Shown: in pieces, positions 42,451 through 51,704 of the stretch
Numbering within the stretch: position 1 is the first letter of the stretch
How the letters are laid out: each line of letters opens with the position of its first letter
Assembly (NCBI GenBank): GCA_018780145.1
Contig: JADMKA010000045.1
Location: 1 to 64,000, forward strand
DNA from: Vitreoscilla sp.
Lineage (GTDB): Bacteria; Pseudomonadota; Gammaproteobacteria; Burkholderiales; Burkholderiaceae_C
Length of the DNA: 64,000 nucleotides
Direction: 5' to 3'
The notes under the pieces: model-generated
Told to the model about the DNA's origin: nothing
The model's input: only the letters and a program-made list of their open reading frames with translations
The model's database searches: none
Made by a program: the position numbers and the translations under genes

Positions 42451-43572
42451 TCAGGCCGTGACCTGGAACGAACTCATCGAGGCGCCGAGCCGGCCCGATT
42501 GGCCCTTGAGCGACTGAGCGGCAGCGGCCAGCTCCTCGACCAGCGCGGCGTTCTGCTGCGTCATCGCATCGATCTGCGCGATCGCCTGGTGCACCTGGCT
42601 GATGCCGACGTTCTGCGACTGGCCTGCCTCCGCAATGTCGCCGATCAGGCCCGCGACGCTCTTCACGCTGTCGAGGATCTCCTGCATCGTGCGCCCGGCA
42701 TCGTCGACCAGCCGCGAGCCGGCGGAAACCTTCTCGCTCGAATCGCCGATCAGCACCTTGATCTCGCGTGCCGCCGTGGAGCTGCGCTGGGCCAGGCTGC
42801 GCACCTCGGAAGCCACGACGGCGAATCCGCGGCCATGGTCGCCCGCACGGGCCGCCTCGACCGCGGCATTGAGCGCGAGGATGTTGGTCTGGAAAGCGAT
42901 GCCGTCGATCACCCCGATGATTTCGGAGATCTTGACTGCACTGCCGTTGATCTCGCCCATGCGGGCGATCACGTCGCGCATCATCGTCGCACCGAGCGTC
43001 GCCACCCGGCTGGACTCGGTCACGACCTTGCGCGCCTCGTTCGTGCTTTCGGCGTTGCTGCGCACCGTCTCGGCCAGCTGCTGAATCGAGCTGGCGGTCT
43101 GTTGCAGCGCGCTGGCCTGGCTCTCGGTGCGGTTGGAGAGATCGGAGTTGCCACTGGCGATTTCCTCCGACGCGGTGTTGACACCGTCGACCGTCTGGCG
43201 CACGTCCAGCACCATCGTGCGGAGCTTCTTGCGCATCGAATTCAGCTCACCACGCAACCAGGAGATTTCGTCCTTGCCAGGCGATGAAATCTTGGTTTCG
43301 AGGTCGCCGCCCGCGATGCGGATCACGCATTGCACGGTGGATTCGACCGACACCTTGATGCTGGCGACGATCACCCAGCCGCCCACCAGCGCCAGCAGCA
43401 GGCCGGCCGCCGTGAGTGCGCAGGTGGCCAACCAGGCCGTGCGCGCCTCTGGCGTGCTTTGCCCTTGGAGCGCCCACAGCGCACAGCCTCCGATGAGTGC
43501 GACGATGGCTGCCAAGGCGGCAAAACCGATCACCACCCGCTTGACCAGGCTGACTCTGCGAACCCATTCCAT
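42451..43572 (-). CDS. Methyl-accepting chemotaxis protein with minimal periplasmic region
   Basis: A 373-residue receptor. Two membrane helices (about 13-35 and 48-71) are separated by only a dozen residues, so there is no real periplasmic sensor domain. A HAMP-like segment and a full signalling domain follow, with the hairpin tip [34 protein letters not shown] (quoted here only as its landmarks: [14 protein letters not shown], then [12 protein letters not shown]). No C-terminal NWETF pentapeptide. It may sense a membrane or cytoplasmic signal. Confidence 0.92.
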   Translation of the reverse strand: MEWVRRVSLVKRVVIGFAALAAIVALIGGCALWALQGQSTPEARTAWLATCALTAAGLLLALVGGWVIVASIKVSVESTVQCVIRIAGGDLETKISSPGKDEISWLRGELNSMRKKLRTMVLDVRQTVDGVNTASEEIASGNSDLSNRTESQASALQQTASSIQQLAETVRSNAESTNEARKVVTESSRVATLGATMMRDVIARMGEINGSAVKISEIIGVIDGIAFQTNILALNAAVEAARAGDHGRGFAVVASEVRSLAQRSSTAAREIKVLIGDSSEKVSAGSRLVDDAGRTMQEILDSVKSVAGLIGDIAEAGQSQNVGISQVHQAIAQIDAMTQQNAALVEELAAAAQSLKGQSGRLGASMSSFQVTA

Positions 43573-43662
43573 GGCTGTCTCCTTGTGTGCTGCAGCACGG
43601 TCGTTCTGTACCTGCGAGGACGCCCTGTGCTGTCGGAGATATCGTCGCCACCTGCCGATTCT

Positions 43663-44337
43663 TTAGCCGATGACCGGCCACCCCTCGCGCAGCGCATGGG
43701 CACGCAGCCTCTCGTCGGGACGCACCGCCACCGGGTGCGACACGGCCTGGAGCAGCGGCAGGTCGTTCGCCGAATCCGAATAGAACCAGGACCGCTCGAA
43801 CGCCGCCAGACCGCCGGCCCGTGCTGGCAGCGACTCGGCGAGCCACTGGCCCACCCGTGTGACCTTGTGTTCGCGGTAGCACGGCAGGCCGGCGATCTCG
43901 CCCGTCGGCGCCCCATGCGGCGAACCGTCGGTGGTGGCCGCCTCGGTGGCCACCAGGTGGTCCACGCCAAAGAGGCGGGCAAACGGCTCCGCAATGAAGC
44001 GGCTGGTCGCCGTCACGATGGCACACAGGTCGCCGGAATCGACGTGTTCTTGCACGATCGCACGCATCGACGCCGGCACGCGAGCTGCCATGCACCGTTC
44101 GAACTCACGCCGCCAATGGGCCAGCGAGGGGCCGGGAATGCCCGCCAGAGCGGCCATGCCGGCGCGGTGCATCGCATGGATGTCGAGCGAACCTGCCACG
44201 TAGCGTTGGCAGCTTTCGAGGTACCGGGCCTCCGCGTCGCCTGGCAGCGCACCGACGCTGACGAGGAACTGCGTCCACGCCATGCCGCTGTCGAAGGGGA
44301 TCAGCGTGTGGTCGAGGTCGAACAGCGCGAGGTTCAC
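43663..44337 (-). CDS. HAD-IB family hydrolase (phosphoserine phosphatase-like)
   Basis: A 224-residue HAD phosphatase. Motif I is LFDLDHTLIPFDS, motif II TATSRFIAEP, a lysine precedes VTRVGQWLAE, and motif III/IV is FYSDSANDLPLL. This is the HAD-IB/SerB-like layout. The GTG start overlaps the stop of the pabB-pabC fusion (GTGA), so it is co-translated with pABA synthesis. Substrate unknown. A dephosphorylation in pterin or folate-type biosynthesis is possible from context. Confidence 0.88.
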   Translation of the reverse strand: MNLALFDLDHTLIPFDSGMAWTQFLVSVGALPGDAEARYLESCQRYVAGSLDIHAMHRAGMAALAGIPGPSLAHWRREFERCMAARVPASMRAIVQEHVDSGDLCAIVTATSRFIAEPFARLFGVDHLVATEAATTDGSPHGAPTGEIAGLPCYREHKVTRVGQWLAESLPARAGGLAAFERSWFYSDSANDLPLLQAVSHPVAVRPDERLRAHALREGWPVIG

Positions 44338-46202
44338 GCTGCCACCGCGGGCGCATGGTCGAGCACCTTGGCCGTCAGCACGCCCCGCAAGGCGTTGCAC
44401 ACCACGATGGCCTCGGCGTTCAGCAGCTCGTCCCGGGTCAGGCTGCGCTCGGCCGCCTGCCACGCCGGGTCGTCGAGCAACACGCGGCGCATCACGCCCG
44501 GCAGCGCGCCATCGCTGAGGGGCGGCGTCCACCAGCGGCCGCCGAGCCGCACGAAGACCGAGCTGCGCCCACCTTCGACGAGCCGGCCGTCGCGGGTGAA
44601 GAACAGGCTGTCGAAGGCCCCTGCCTGCTCGGCCGCGCGAACGCCGGCGTCATAGGCCTGGCGCAGCGTGGTCTTGTGGCCGGCCAGCGGGTTGGCATCC
44701 GGCAGCGGCATGGGGGCGATCAGCAGGGTGGCCGGCGACTCGGGCAGGCGCTGCAGCGGGGCATGGCCGATCTCGATGCGGCCATCGTGCGCCAACGCCA
44801 GGCGCAGGCGATAGGCCGCACCCGGCACCAGGGCGTCGCCACGTTCTTGCACCGCCGCCCGTGCGGCGGCACGGTCGAACGCAAAGCCGAGCACCTGGGC
44901 GCTGTGGGCGATGCGGTCGAGATGCCGCTCCAGGTGGCGGATGCCCCCACCCGGGTCCACCAACATCGTCTCGAACAACTCGAAGCCTGGGTCGAGGGCG
45001 GTCAGGAAGCGGGCCTTCAACAGGCACTCGTCGAACTCGTCCGCAGCGCGGCTGTCCTGCACGATGCCGGCGCCGATGCCCAGCGCCACCGGGCGCAGGC
45101 CTTGCGACTCCGGCCCGAGCGACAAGGTGCGGATGGCCACGCTCAGGCAGAAATCGCCACAGCGTGCGCCCTCCTTCGGCGCGTCGACCCAGCCGATCGC
45201 GCCGCAGTACAGGCCGCGCGGCGTGGATTCGAGCCCGGCAATCAGCTCCATCGTGTGGTGCTTGGGGGCCCCGGTGATCGAGCCGCAGGGGAACACCGCA
45301 CGCAGCAGGTCCGGCACCCCGACCTCGGGCCGCAGCCGCGCCTGAACGGTGGAGGTCATCTGGAACAAGGTGGCGTACGGTTCGATGGCGAACAACGCCG
45401 GCACCTTCACCGAGCCGATCAGCGCGACCCGCCCGAGGTCGTTGCGCAGCAGGTCGACGATCATCAGGTTCTCGGCGCGGTTCTTGACGTCCTCGGCGAG
45501 CAGGCGCGCGGTTTCGCTGTCGCCTTCGGGCGGCGCGTAGCGCGCGGCGGTGCCCTTCATCGGGCGGGCCGTCAGCAGGCCCGACTCGTGGCGCAGGAAC
45601 AGCTCCGGCGAGCGCGAGAGCACATGCGTGACCGGCCCGCCATCCTCGGGCAGGGCCACCAGCGCCCCGTAGCTCACCGGCTGGCGCGCGCGCAGCGCCC
45701 GGTACAGCGAGATCGGCGAGCCGTAGGCCTGGCCATGCAGCCGGTAGGTGTAGTTGACCTGGTAGGTCTCACCCGCGGCAATGGCCTCGTGGATGCGGGC
45801 GATGGCCTGCGTGAACTCGGCGCGGTCGACACTCGGCGCGAGATTCATCACACCACAGGCGGCGCCAGGCTGGGCTTCCTGCGCCTCGCGCGCTTCGAGC
45901 CAGGCCGCCACCTCGTTTTCGCTCAGGTGGGCCAGGTCGCGGAACATCAGTACCCGCAAGGCCGAGCGGTCCCCCAGCGGCAGGCGCGAATGCCCGGCCT
46001 TCAGCAGCTTCGCGCCCCATTCGTAGTCGGCCAGCAGCAGCGCATGCAGGCCACGGCCCAGGTCGGCGTCGACCTGCGCCCAGACGGCGTTCAGGGTCGA
46101 CGGGTCGGTGCAGCGGTGCTCGCGCTCAAACCCGGTGTAGAGCCGGCTGGCCGGCCGTTCGCGGGTCGCGTCCCTGTCGTCGAGCAGCGCGAAACAGTCC
46201 AC
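44334..46202 (-). CDS. pabB: Aminodeoxychorismate synthase component I fused to aminodeoxychorismate lyase
   Basis: A 622-residue two-domain protein. The first 390 residues are PabB (ETYQVNYTYRLHG, LSRSPELFLRHE, ARPMKGTAAR, NLMIVDLLRNDLGRV, FPCGSITGAPKHH, GIGAGIVQDS). The remainder is a PLP-dependent PabC lyase (FELFETMLVDPG, HLDRIAHSAQVLGF, NPLAGHKTTLRQAYD, LNAEAIVVCNALRGV). It makes p-aminobenzoate. Beside fae and fhc genes this likely feeds H4MPT as well as folate synthesis, since H4MPT is built on pABA. GTG start with GAGGTGG upstream. Confidence 0.93.
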   Translation of the reverse strand: MDCFALLDDRDATRERPASRLYTGFEREHRCTDPSTLNAVWAQVDADLGRGLHALLLADYEWGAKLLKAGHSRLPLGDRSALRVLMFRDLAHLSENEVAAWLEAREAQEAQPGAACGVMNLAPSVDRAEFTQAIARIHEAIAAGETYQVNYTYRLHGQAYGSPISLYRALRARQPVSYGALVALPEDGGPVTHVLSRSPELFLRHESGLLTARPMKGTAARYAPPEGDSETARLLAEDVKNRAENLMIVDLLRNDLGRVALIGSVKVPALFAIEPYATLFQMTSTVQARLRPEVGVPDLLRAVFPCGSITGAPKHHTMELIAGLESTPRGLYCGAIGWVDAPKEGARCGDFCLSVAIRTLSLGPESQGLRPVALGIGAGIVQDSRAADEFDECLLKARFLTALDPGFELFETMLVDPGGGIRHLERHLDRIAHSAQVLGFAFDRAAARAAVQERGDALVPGAAYRLRLALAHDGRIEIGHAPLQRLPESPATLLIAPMPLPDANPLAGHKTTLRQAYDAGVRAAEQAGAFDSLFFTRDGRLVEGGRSSVFVRLGGRWWTPPLSDGALPGVMRRVLLDDPAWQAAERSLTRDELLNAEAIVVCNALRGVLTAKVLDHAPAVAA

Positions 46203-46214
46203 GGGCCACCTCGT

Positions 46215-46748
46215 TCAGGACCAATCGTCCATGTCGTGCTTGATCGTGTGCCGATTGGCGATCAGCTCCTCGACCGAGGGCTCGTTGTTCAGCGCCCGCC
46301 AGATGGCCAGCTTGGTGGCCTCGTAGTTGGTGCGGTACATGTCCTTCTTGTCGAGGTTCTCGTCCTTGCCGCAGCGCGGGTCGATCCAGACCAGGCTGAT
46401 GATGCACAGCTCATTGGCCACGGCCTTCGGTATGACGCCTTCGATGAGGCAATCGACCACCGCATCGGCGGTGGCGCCCTGGACCACGCCGCCGAAAAGC
46501 TCGATGGTCGCGGTGTCCTTCAGCGTCACCTTGGGCACGATGATGGTGGGCGGCCGGACGAGCTGGTTGCAGGCGCGGATGGCGAACATCGCCGTATGCC
46601 CCTTGCTCTGCGCCATCATGTTGGCGAAGGCCTGGCCCACCGGGCCATCGGTGCGGCCGATCAGGATTTCGGGCATCGCGTCGGTGAACTGCCCTTCGCG
46701 CGCGAAGACGGTGGCCTCTCCGGCGTGGAAGGTGTAGGTGCTACTCAT
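46215..46748 (-). CDS. fae2: Formaldehyde-activating enzyme paralogue (Fae2-like), catalytic His replaced
   Basis: A 177-residue Fae-family protein. It aligns through GRTDGPVGQAFANMM, PKVTLKD, FGGVVQGATADAVVD and a C-terminal YEATKLAIWRALN. Where canonical Fae (and the copy at 61179-61691) has the histidine in [10 protein letters not shown], this copy has methionine (TDAMPEILIG, M25), and the GFTSLLAV segment is altered. Normal condensation of formaldehyde with H4MPT is therefore questionable; sensing or a regulatory role is possible. It lies 12 bases upstream of pabB and follows fhcC. Confidence 0.88.
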   Translation of the reverse strand: MSSTYTFHAGEATVFAREGQFTDAMPEILIGRTDGPVGQAFANMMAQSKGHTAMFAIRACNQLVRPPTIIVPKVTLKDTATIELFGGVVQGATADAVVDCLIEGVIPKAVANELCIISLVWIDPRCGKDENLDKKDMYRTNYEATKLAIWRALNNEPSVEELIANRHTIKHDMDDWS

Positions 46749-46780
46749 TCGTTGGACTCCGGGAACACAAGGAAAAAACG

Positions 46781-47596
46781 TCAGCGTACGACGATCAGCT
46801 CGCCTTTGCCGCCGGTTCCCCGGTCGCCCAGGTGACGCTCGATGCGCCGGTGCGGCAATGATGCGAACGGCCCACCGTGGCGGGCCAGGTCGCGCGCGAG
46901 AAGTTGCCAGAAGACCGCGGCCTCGGCGCCTGCCGGCAAGAATGTAGGCGAAAGCGCGACGGCATCGGGTCCGGCGGCGAAGACGACACTGCCGCGGCGC
47001 ATGCCGTAGCCGGCCTGCGCGCCCGCCGTTCCACCCACGGCAATCGTGCCCGCGACCAGGCGGGACGCCAGAAAGTCACCGACGTTTCCGAACACCAGCA
47101 CCGTTCCGCGGCGCATGCGGTCGGCCAGCCGGTCACCGGCGTTGCCGTTGACGATGAGGGTGCCACCGCGCATGCCGTCGATGCTGCCGGGCAAGGTGCT
47201 GGCGGCAAAGTCGCCCGCATTGCCCGCGATGGCCAGCGTGCCGCCGGCCATTTCGCAGCCGGCCAGCGCGCCCGCGTGGCCGCTCACGCGCAGCTCGCCC
47301 GCACTCATGCACCCGCCTGCGTAGTGCCCCACGTTGCCCTCGACCCGCAGTTGCCCGCCAGCCATCTGCCAGCCGACCCGGTCGAATCGGGCCAGATCGC
47401 CTTCGATCACGAGCGCTTCACCGGAATCGGCCGCGACGCTGAAGAACTCGCCCAGCGGGAGCCTCGTGTTGCCATGGCCGACCGGCAATTGCTCGATCTG
47501 CGCCACGGCCAGGCCGGCCAGTGCCAACGGCGTGATGCCGCGCAGGTCGACGCGCAAGGCCGGGGCCCGCCTGAGTTGAAGCCGCCAACCGCTCAC
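46781..47596 (-). CDS. fhcC: Formyltransferase/hydrolase complex subunit C (FhcC)
   Basis: A 271-residue right-handed beta-helix subunit related to formylmethanofuran dehydrogenase FwdC. The GxGxG-type repeats are plain: VEGNVGHYAGGCMSAGELRV, AIAGNAGDFAASTLPGS, VNGNAGDRLADRMRRGTV and VFGNVGDFLASRLVAGTI. It is part of the FhcABCD complex that transfers the formyl group to methylofuran and releases formate. It overlaps fhcD by 4 bases in the order B-A-D-C. Confidence 0.94.
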   Translation of the reverse strand: MSGWRLQLRRAPALRVDLRGITPLALAGLAVAQIEQLPVGHGNTRLPLGEFFSVAADSGEALVIEGDLARFDRVGWQMAGGQLRVEGNVGHYAGGCMSAGELRVSGHAGALAGCEMAGGTLAIAGNAGDFAASTLPGSIDGMRGGTLIVNGNAGDRLADRMRRGTVLVFGNVGDFLASRLVAGTIAVGGTAGAQAGYGMRRGSVVFAAGPDAVALSPTFLPAGAEAAVFWQLLARDLARHGGPFASLPHRRIERHLGDRGTGGKGELIVVR

Positions 47597-48513
47597 GCTA
47601 CCTCCCCCAGCAGCTTGTGCAGGTGAAAGTGATAGGGCCCGAGCTTGCCGCCGTAGTTGCCGGCCGAAATGCGCAGCAAACCGAAGGCCGCCCCGATGTC
47701 GATGCCGGCTTGCATGCCCACGCGCATCGCGGCGCCGACGTCGGCCTCGGTCAGGCCGTCGATCACGATCTCCAGCACACAGCGCGTCTCGGGCGTGAGC
47801 TCGGTCTTCTGTGCCAGCCCCTGAAGGCTGGGGCAGAAAGCGTCGTTGGTGGACGCGCTGAGCGCGGCGTACTTGCTGCCGACCTTCGAGCCGGAGCGAA
47901 CCACCCCGCCCGGGAACGGCATGATCACGTTGGGCAGCTTGCGCATCGCCGCCACCGCGGCCTCGGCCACGGCGAGCGCCGTGTCGGTGTCGCGCGCCAG
48001 CAGCAACAGGTTGCCGCCCCCGACCGCCTTGACGACAGCCGTCTCTTCCTGGACGACGAACTCACCGTCCATCACCGGAATGCGCCAGTAGCGCACGCCG
48101 GCTATCACCTTCGAGATCTGCCAGCCATCGCCGAAGAAGCGCAGGTTCTTGCCCAGCGCCACCGGCTCGCCTTCAGTGATGCCGGCGAATGCCGCTGTCG
48201 TCGGGCAGGTCAGCACGCACTGGCCGATGCGGCGCTCGATCTGCTTCGCGAGTTCCTTGCCTGACATCGAAAAGAACAACACGCTTTGCCCCGGCCGGCC
48301 GTCGGGGGTTTCGTCCGGGCCCAGCTCACGCTCGATGCCAGCCTCGCAGCCGCAGGCGATCACCGACGTCGCGAAGCCGGTGGCGGCCACGGCGGCATGC
48401 CGCGCCCAGGTCAGGTTGTGGGCCGTGATGATCACGCGCGTGGCCTTCATGGGGAAGGCCTCGGCAAACCCGTCGTCGATGGCGACCCCATTGCGCACCA
48501 GCGTTGCGCTCAT
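47593..48513 (-). CDS. fhcD: Formylmethylofuran:H4MPT formyltransferase (FhcD/Ftr)
   Basis: A 306-residue Ftr homologue. Conserved segments are GFAEAFPMKATRVIITAHN, TGFATSVIACGCEAGIE, RPGQSVLFFSMSGKELAKQ, GEFVVQEETAVVKAVGGGN, FPGGVVRSGSKVGSKY and LRISAGNYGGKLGPYHFHL. It moves the formyl group between H4MPT and methylofuran. The internal ATG at 48513 overlaps the fhcA stop (ATGA) and is preferred to one 6 codons upstream. Confidence 0.95.
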   Translation of the reverse strand: MSATLVRNGVAIDDGFAEAFPMKATRVIITAHNLTWARHAAVAATGFATSVIACGCEAGIERELGPDETPDGRPGQSVLFFSMSGKELAKQIERRIGQCVLTCPTTAAFAGITEGEPVALGKNLRFFGDGWQISKVIAGVRYWRIPVMDGEFVVQEETAVVKAVGGGNLLLLARDTDTALAVAEAAVAAMRKLPNVIMPFPGGVVRSGSKVGSKYAALSASTNDAFCPSLQGLAQKTELTPETRCVLEIVIDGLTEADVGAAMRVGMQAGIDIGAAFGLLRISAGNYGGKLGPYHFHLHKLLGEVA

Positions 48514-50189
48514 GACTTGGCCTCGAAACACGCCGCCGGCAGCAGCCGCCCGCCGTTGCAGCAGGTGCAGAGCTCGTCATGCCCGATGGCGATGTGGTCG
48601 AAATTCACCGAGCCGTGCCGGGCCAGGTGGCTGCGCAGCGTCTTCTCGATGCCCCGGTCGTAGCCGGGCTCGACGAAATGGGTGCCGCCAGTCGGCGCGG
48701 CGGTGATGCGCCCGGCGCGCGCGACCAGCGCGCCGTCCTTGAACACCCATTCGGGCGTCGTGAACATCCTCTCGCGGTCAGCGTGCTCGCGGTAGACGGC
48801 GATGTCGGCGGCCGCCCCGGCGCCCAGGTGGCCGCGGTCGGTCAGGCCCAGCAGGCGGGCCGGCCCCGCCCGCGTCATGATCGCGATCTCGTGGAGCGAG
48901 AGCTCGCGGGTGATCGAGCGCAAAGCGGTGTTGGCCACCACGTCCGGGTGCAGCTTGGCGAGTTGCTCTTCGCGGAAGCTTCGGTCCATCAGCAGGCGGA
49001 TCAGGTGCGGGTAGCTGGTGAACGGCCCGCCATTGGGGTGGTCGGTGGTCAGCACAACCCGCCAGGGGTCGTCGACCAGCAGGAAGATCTCCAGCCCGAT
49101 CGCCCACTGCAGTGCATTCACATAGCTCTGCTCGCGGTAGCGGAACGGCACCACGCCGCAGCCGGCTTCGCACTCGATGTCGGCACCACTCCATTTGCGC
49201 GGGTTGGCGAAGCCCGACTGCGCATGCTGGCGCATCGTGTCGCCCGAGGCCGTGACCGTCTGGCCGAACATGATCTGGCCGACGTCGATGCTGACGTTCT
49301 TGTTGGCGTTCACCGCCTCGGCCAGCTGCAGCGCGGCCGACGAGAACTTCTTGGGCCCGTCGGTGCCGTACGCGTGGAACTGCACATGGGTGAGGTGCCC
49401 GGGCAAGCCCTCGAGGGCGGCGATGGTGTCGAGCGTCGACTCGATGTTGCCGGCCACGCCCAGGTTGCTGCCGTGAATGTGCAGCGGGTGCGGCACGCCG
49501 AGTTCGCGCAAGGCGCGCGCCAGCGTCTGAACCACCTGGCGTGGCGTGACGTGCCAGTGCCGGTGCTCTTCGTCGACGTCGAGCTTGCGCTGGTTGAACT
49601 TGAAGGCCGATATGCCGCCGGGGTTGACCACCTTGACGCCCATCGCCTTGCTGGCGTGGATGGTCCAGGCGGTGTAGTCGCGGATGCGCGCGAAGTCCCA
49701 CCCTTCAGCCAGCATCTGCAGGAACAACTCGTCGTTGCCCAGCATCACGTAGGCACCATGGTCGAGGATGGGCGTGTCGCCCATCTCCAGGTGGGTTTGG
49801 CGCGCATTGCAGGCCATCATGGCCGGCTCGAAGGCCGCCGTATAGCCCATCTCGACGTAGCGGTAGCCGGTGGCCAGCGTGCCGGGCGTGCAGGTGCCGC
49901 AGGAGGGCAGCTCGATCGGGTTGTCGGGCAGCGCGATCGGGTTCCCTTGGGCCCGATGGTCTTCCGGCAGCAACATGCGGGCAAGGTTGACCTTGCCGCC
50001 GCCGATGTGGGTGTGCATGTCGATGCCACCCGCCATCACGATGCAGCCGGAGACATCGATCTCGTCGTCCACGTGCTCGCTGGCTGCGAGCGCCACGATG
50101 CGGCCGCCGCGCACGCCGACGTCGCGCACATCGTCGACACCGTTGGCGGGGTCGATGACCCGCCCTCCGCGCAAGCGCAACGTGGTCAT
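48510..50189 (-). CDS. fhcA: Formyltransferase/hydrolase complex subunit A (FhcA)
   Basis: A 559-residue amidohydrolase-fold subunit. The metal ligands H59 and H61 occur in GGIDMHTHIGGGKVN, with PLHIHGSNLG, HLTHVQFHAYGTDG and LTTDHPNGGPF further on, and a C-terminal FDHIAIGHDELCTCCN. It hydrolyses formyl-methylofuran to formate within the Fhc complex. The frame is open far upstream across fhcB, but ATG 50189 overlaps the fhcB stop and fits the family start MTTLRLRGGRVIDP. Confidence 0.95.
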   Translation of the reverse strand: MTTLRLRGGRVIDPANGVDDVRDVGVRGGRIVALAASEHVDDEIDVSGCIVMAGGIDMHTHIGGGKVNLARMLLPEDHRAQGNPIALPDNPIELPSCGTCTPGTLATGYRYVEMGYTAAFEPAMMACNARQTHLEMGDTPILDHGAYVMLGNDELFLQMLAEGWDFARIRDYTAWTIHASKAMGVKVVNPGGISAFKFNQRKLDVDEEHRHWHVTPRQVVQTLARALRELGVPHPLHIHGSNLGVAGNIESTLDTIAALEGLPGHLTHVQFHAYGTDGPKKFSSAALQLAEAVNANKNVSIDVGQIMFGQTVTASGDTMRQHAQSGFANPRKWSGADIECEAGCGVVPFRYREQSYVNALQWAIGLEIFLLVDDPWRVVLTTDHPNGGPFTSYPHLIRLLMDRSFREEQLAKLHPDVVANTALRSITRELSLHEIAIMTRAGPARLLGLTDRGHLGAGAAADIAVYREHADRERMFTTPEWVFKDGALVARAGRITAAPTGGTHFVEPGYDRGIEKTLRSHLARHGSVNFDHIAIGHDELCTCCNGGRLLPAACFEAKS

Positions 50190-51484
50190 GCGCCTGCTCC
50201 CGCGCGCAGGCTGCCGAGCGCCGCGGTCAACCGGCCGAGCACCTCGGCCACGCCGGGCAAGCCATCGCGGTAGACCGGGAACAAGGGCAGGACCACGCCG
50301 CCGTCGGTGCGAAACAGGTGCCCCGCCGAGCCGATGCCCGGGGTCGAGACGGGGATGAACACCAGGTCTGCACCGGCACCCCGCGGCGCCGGAGCGCTGG
50401 CCGGGTGGCCCAGCACGATCTGCGGCAGCGTCGTGGCCGGCGGCGACGCGGTCGGGTCGAAACTCGACACCCACAGCAAGGCGTCCACGGCGCCGTCGGC
50501 CAGCAGGCGCGACGCATCGAAGAGCAGCGGTTCGTGCTCGAGCCCGCCCGGCCCTGCCCGCGAGCGCAGCGGCAGCCCCGACAACCAGGTGAAGGCCTGG
50601 TTGACCGTGCCGGCGCCGTCGCCGCCACCGACCCACAGCACGGCTGCGCGCGTGCGGCGGTTCAGCTCGCTCACCGCCCGATACAAGCCCTCCATGATCA
50701 ACGCACCCTGGGCTGGCAGGTCAGCCACGGCCCCCACGAACACGGCGTAGCGCGCCGCGTGCAGGCGGGCCGCCAGCGCCGCCAGGGCGGGCGGCGCTTC
50801 ATGCAGCGTGCGCCCGGCCACGAGGGCGCCGAGCAAGGCGACCGTCTCGAACAAATCGCCTTGAAGCGGCACCGATTCGGCGCTCACCTGCGCCAGGCCG
50901 CCCAGCGCGTCCACGTCGTCGGCGGACCCGCCCAGGATGACGATGTGGCGCTCGGACACGGTGTCCTCACCCATGCCGCAGCGTTGCCACAAGCGCGGCG
51001 CCGTCTGCGTCTGCAGGCCGCCGACGAAGACGATGAGATCGGCGCGCGTGCGCACCTCGGCCAGCGTGGTGACAAAACCACCGTGGTCCTGCAGCGTGCG
51101 CTGGCCGTGCATCAGGGCCGCGCCCTGCGCCGCGTCGCTGATCGCCCCCGAGTCACAGGCGAGCCGATACAGCGCCCGCGCGCCCGCCACGTCGGTGCCC
51201 AGCCCAGCGAACAAGGGCTGGCGGCTGCCGGCGAGCACGCGCGCAGCGGCCGATATCGCCGCGTCGAGCCCGCACGCCTGACCGTTGAGGGTGGGAGTCG
51301 CCGTCGACGGCGTGGTGGCGAAGCGCTTGATCGCTGCCTGTGCCAGCGCGCAGTCGCCGCCGACGAGCTCGAACGATCCGTCGGGCTGCCCGACTCGGAC
51401 GGCCAGGTCATCGCACAACAAGGGGCAGAACGGGCAGGTCCAGGGCGTGGTCATGGCACTGGAAGGGCTGGCAGCGTCGGTCAT
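50186..51484 (-). CDS. fhcB: Formyltransferase/hydrolase complex subunit B (FhcB)
   Basis: A 432-residue protein related to the FwdB subunit of formylmethanofuran dehydrogenase. The N-terminal cysteine motif CPFCPLLCDD is present. The molybdopterin oxidoreductase-like fold is shortened, as in bacterial FhcB proteins that do not perform redox chemistry. It is the first gene of fhcBADC. The start is uncertain: ATG 51484 is used, with GTG 51514 and ATG 51454 as alternatives; none has a clear ribosome site. Confidence 0.88.
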   Translation of the reverse strand: MTDAASPSSAMTTPWTCPFCPLLCDDLAVRVGQPDGSFELVGGDCALAQAAIKRFATTPSTATPTLNGQACGLDAAISAAARVLAGSRQPLFAGLGTDVAGARALYRLACDSGAISDAAQGAALMHGQRTLQDHGGFVTTLAEVRTRADLIVFVGGLQTQTAPRLWQRCGMGEDTVSERHIVILGGSADDVDALGGLAQVSAESVPLQGDLFETVALLGALVAGRTLHEAPPALAALAARLHAARYAVFVGAVADLPAQGALIMEGLYRAVSELNRRTRAAVLWVGGGDGAGTVNQAFTWLSGLPLRSRAGPGGLEHEPLLFDASRLLADGAVDALLWVSSFDPTASPPATTLPQIVLGHPASAPAPRGAGADLVFIPVSTPGIGSAGHLFRTDGGVVLPLFPVYRDGLPGVAEVLGRLTAALGSLRAGAGA

Positions 51485-51704
51485 GTGGCAACGATCACGC
51501 AAGCCACATGCCACTCAGGGGAGACCCCGCCCGTCGCCGAGCTCGCCCTGAGCCGGCGGCCAAAACTGCAACACTATGTAGCGTTTCTGGCGGCGGTGGG
51601 CAGCAGGACCCGCCATCTGGCCCGATCCAACGCGGTGGCACGAAACGTGATGCATGCCAGCCCATGTCGTTGTTGCAACCCATGTCCTCCAGCCCGCCGG
51701 CGCG
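51485..51704. other. Intergenic region upstream of fhcB
   Basis: No gene is seen in this 220-base spacer between the HisA-like gene and fhcB, both on the minus strand. It probably holds the fhcBADC promoter. The most AT-rich part is around 51566-51590 (AACACTATGTAGCG on the plus strand). A small inverted repeat CACG-AAA-CGTG is at 51639-51649. No convincing -35/-10 pair was found. Confidence 0.35.

Noticed and set aside
44355-46835. An 826-codon open frame on the plus strand
   Set aside because: It is antisense to the pabB-pabC fusion and fae2, whose protein motifs are unmistakable; composition is typical of a GC-rich shadow frame.
51639-51649. CACG-AAA-CGTG as an operator for fhcB
   Set aside because: Four-base arms are expected by chance in GC-rich DNA, and it is not near a recognisable promoter.
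51633-51655. Sigma-54 promoter starting TGGCACG
   Set aside because: The distance from GG to the next GC doublet is 13, not 10, and there is no TTGC element.
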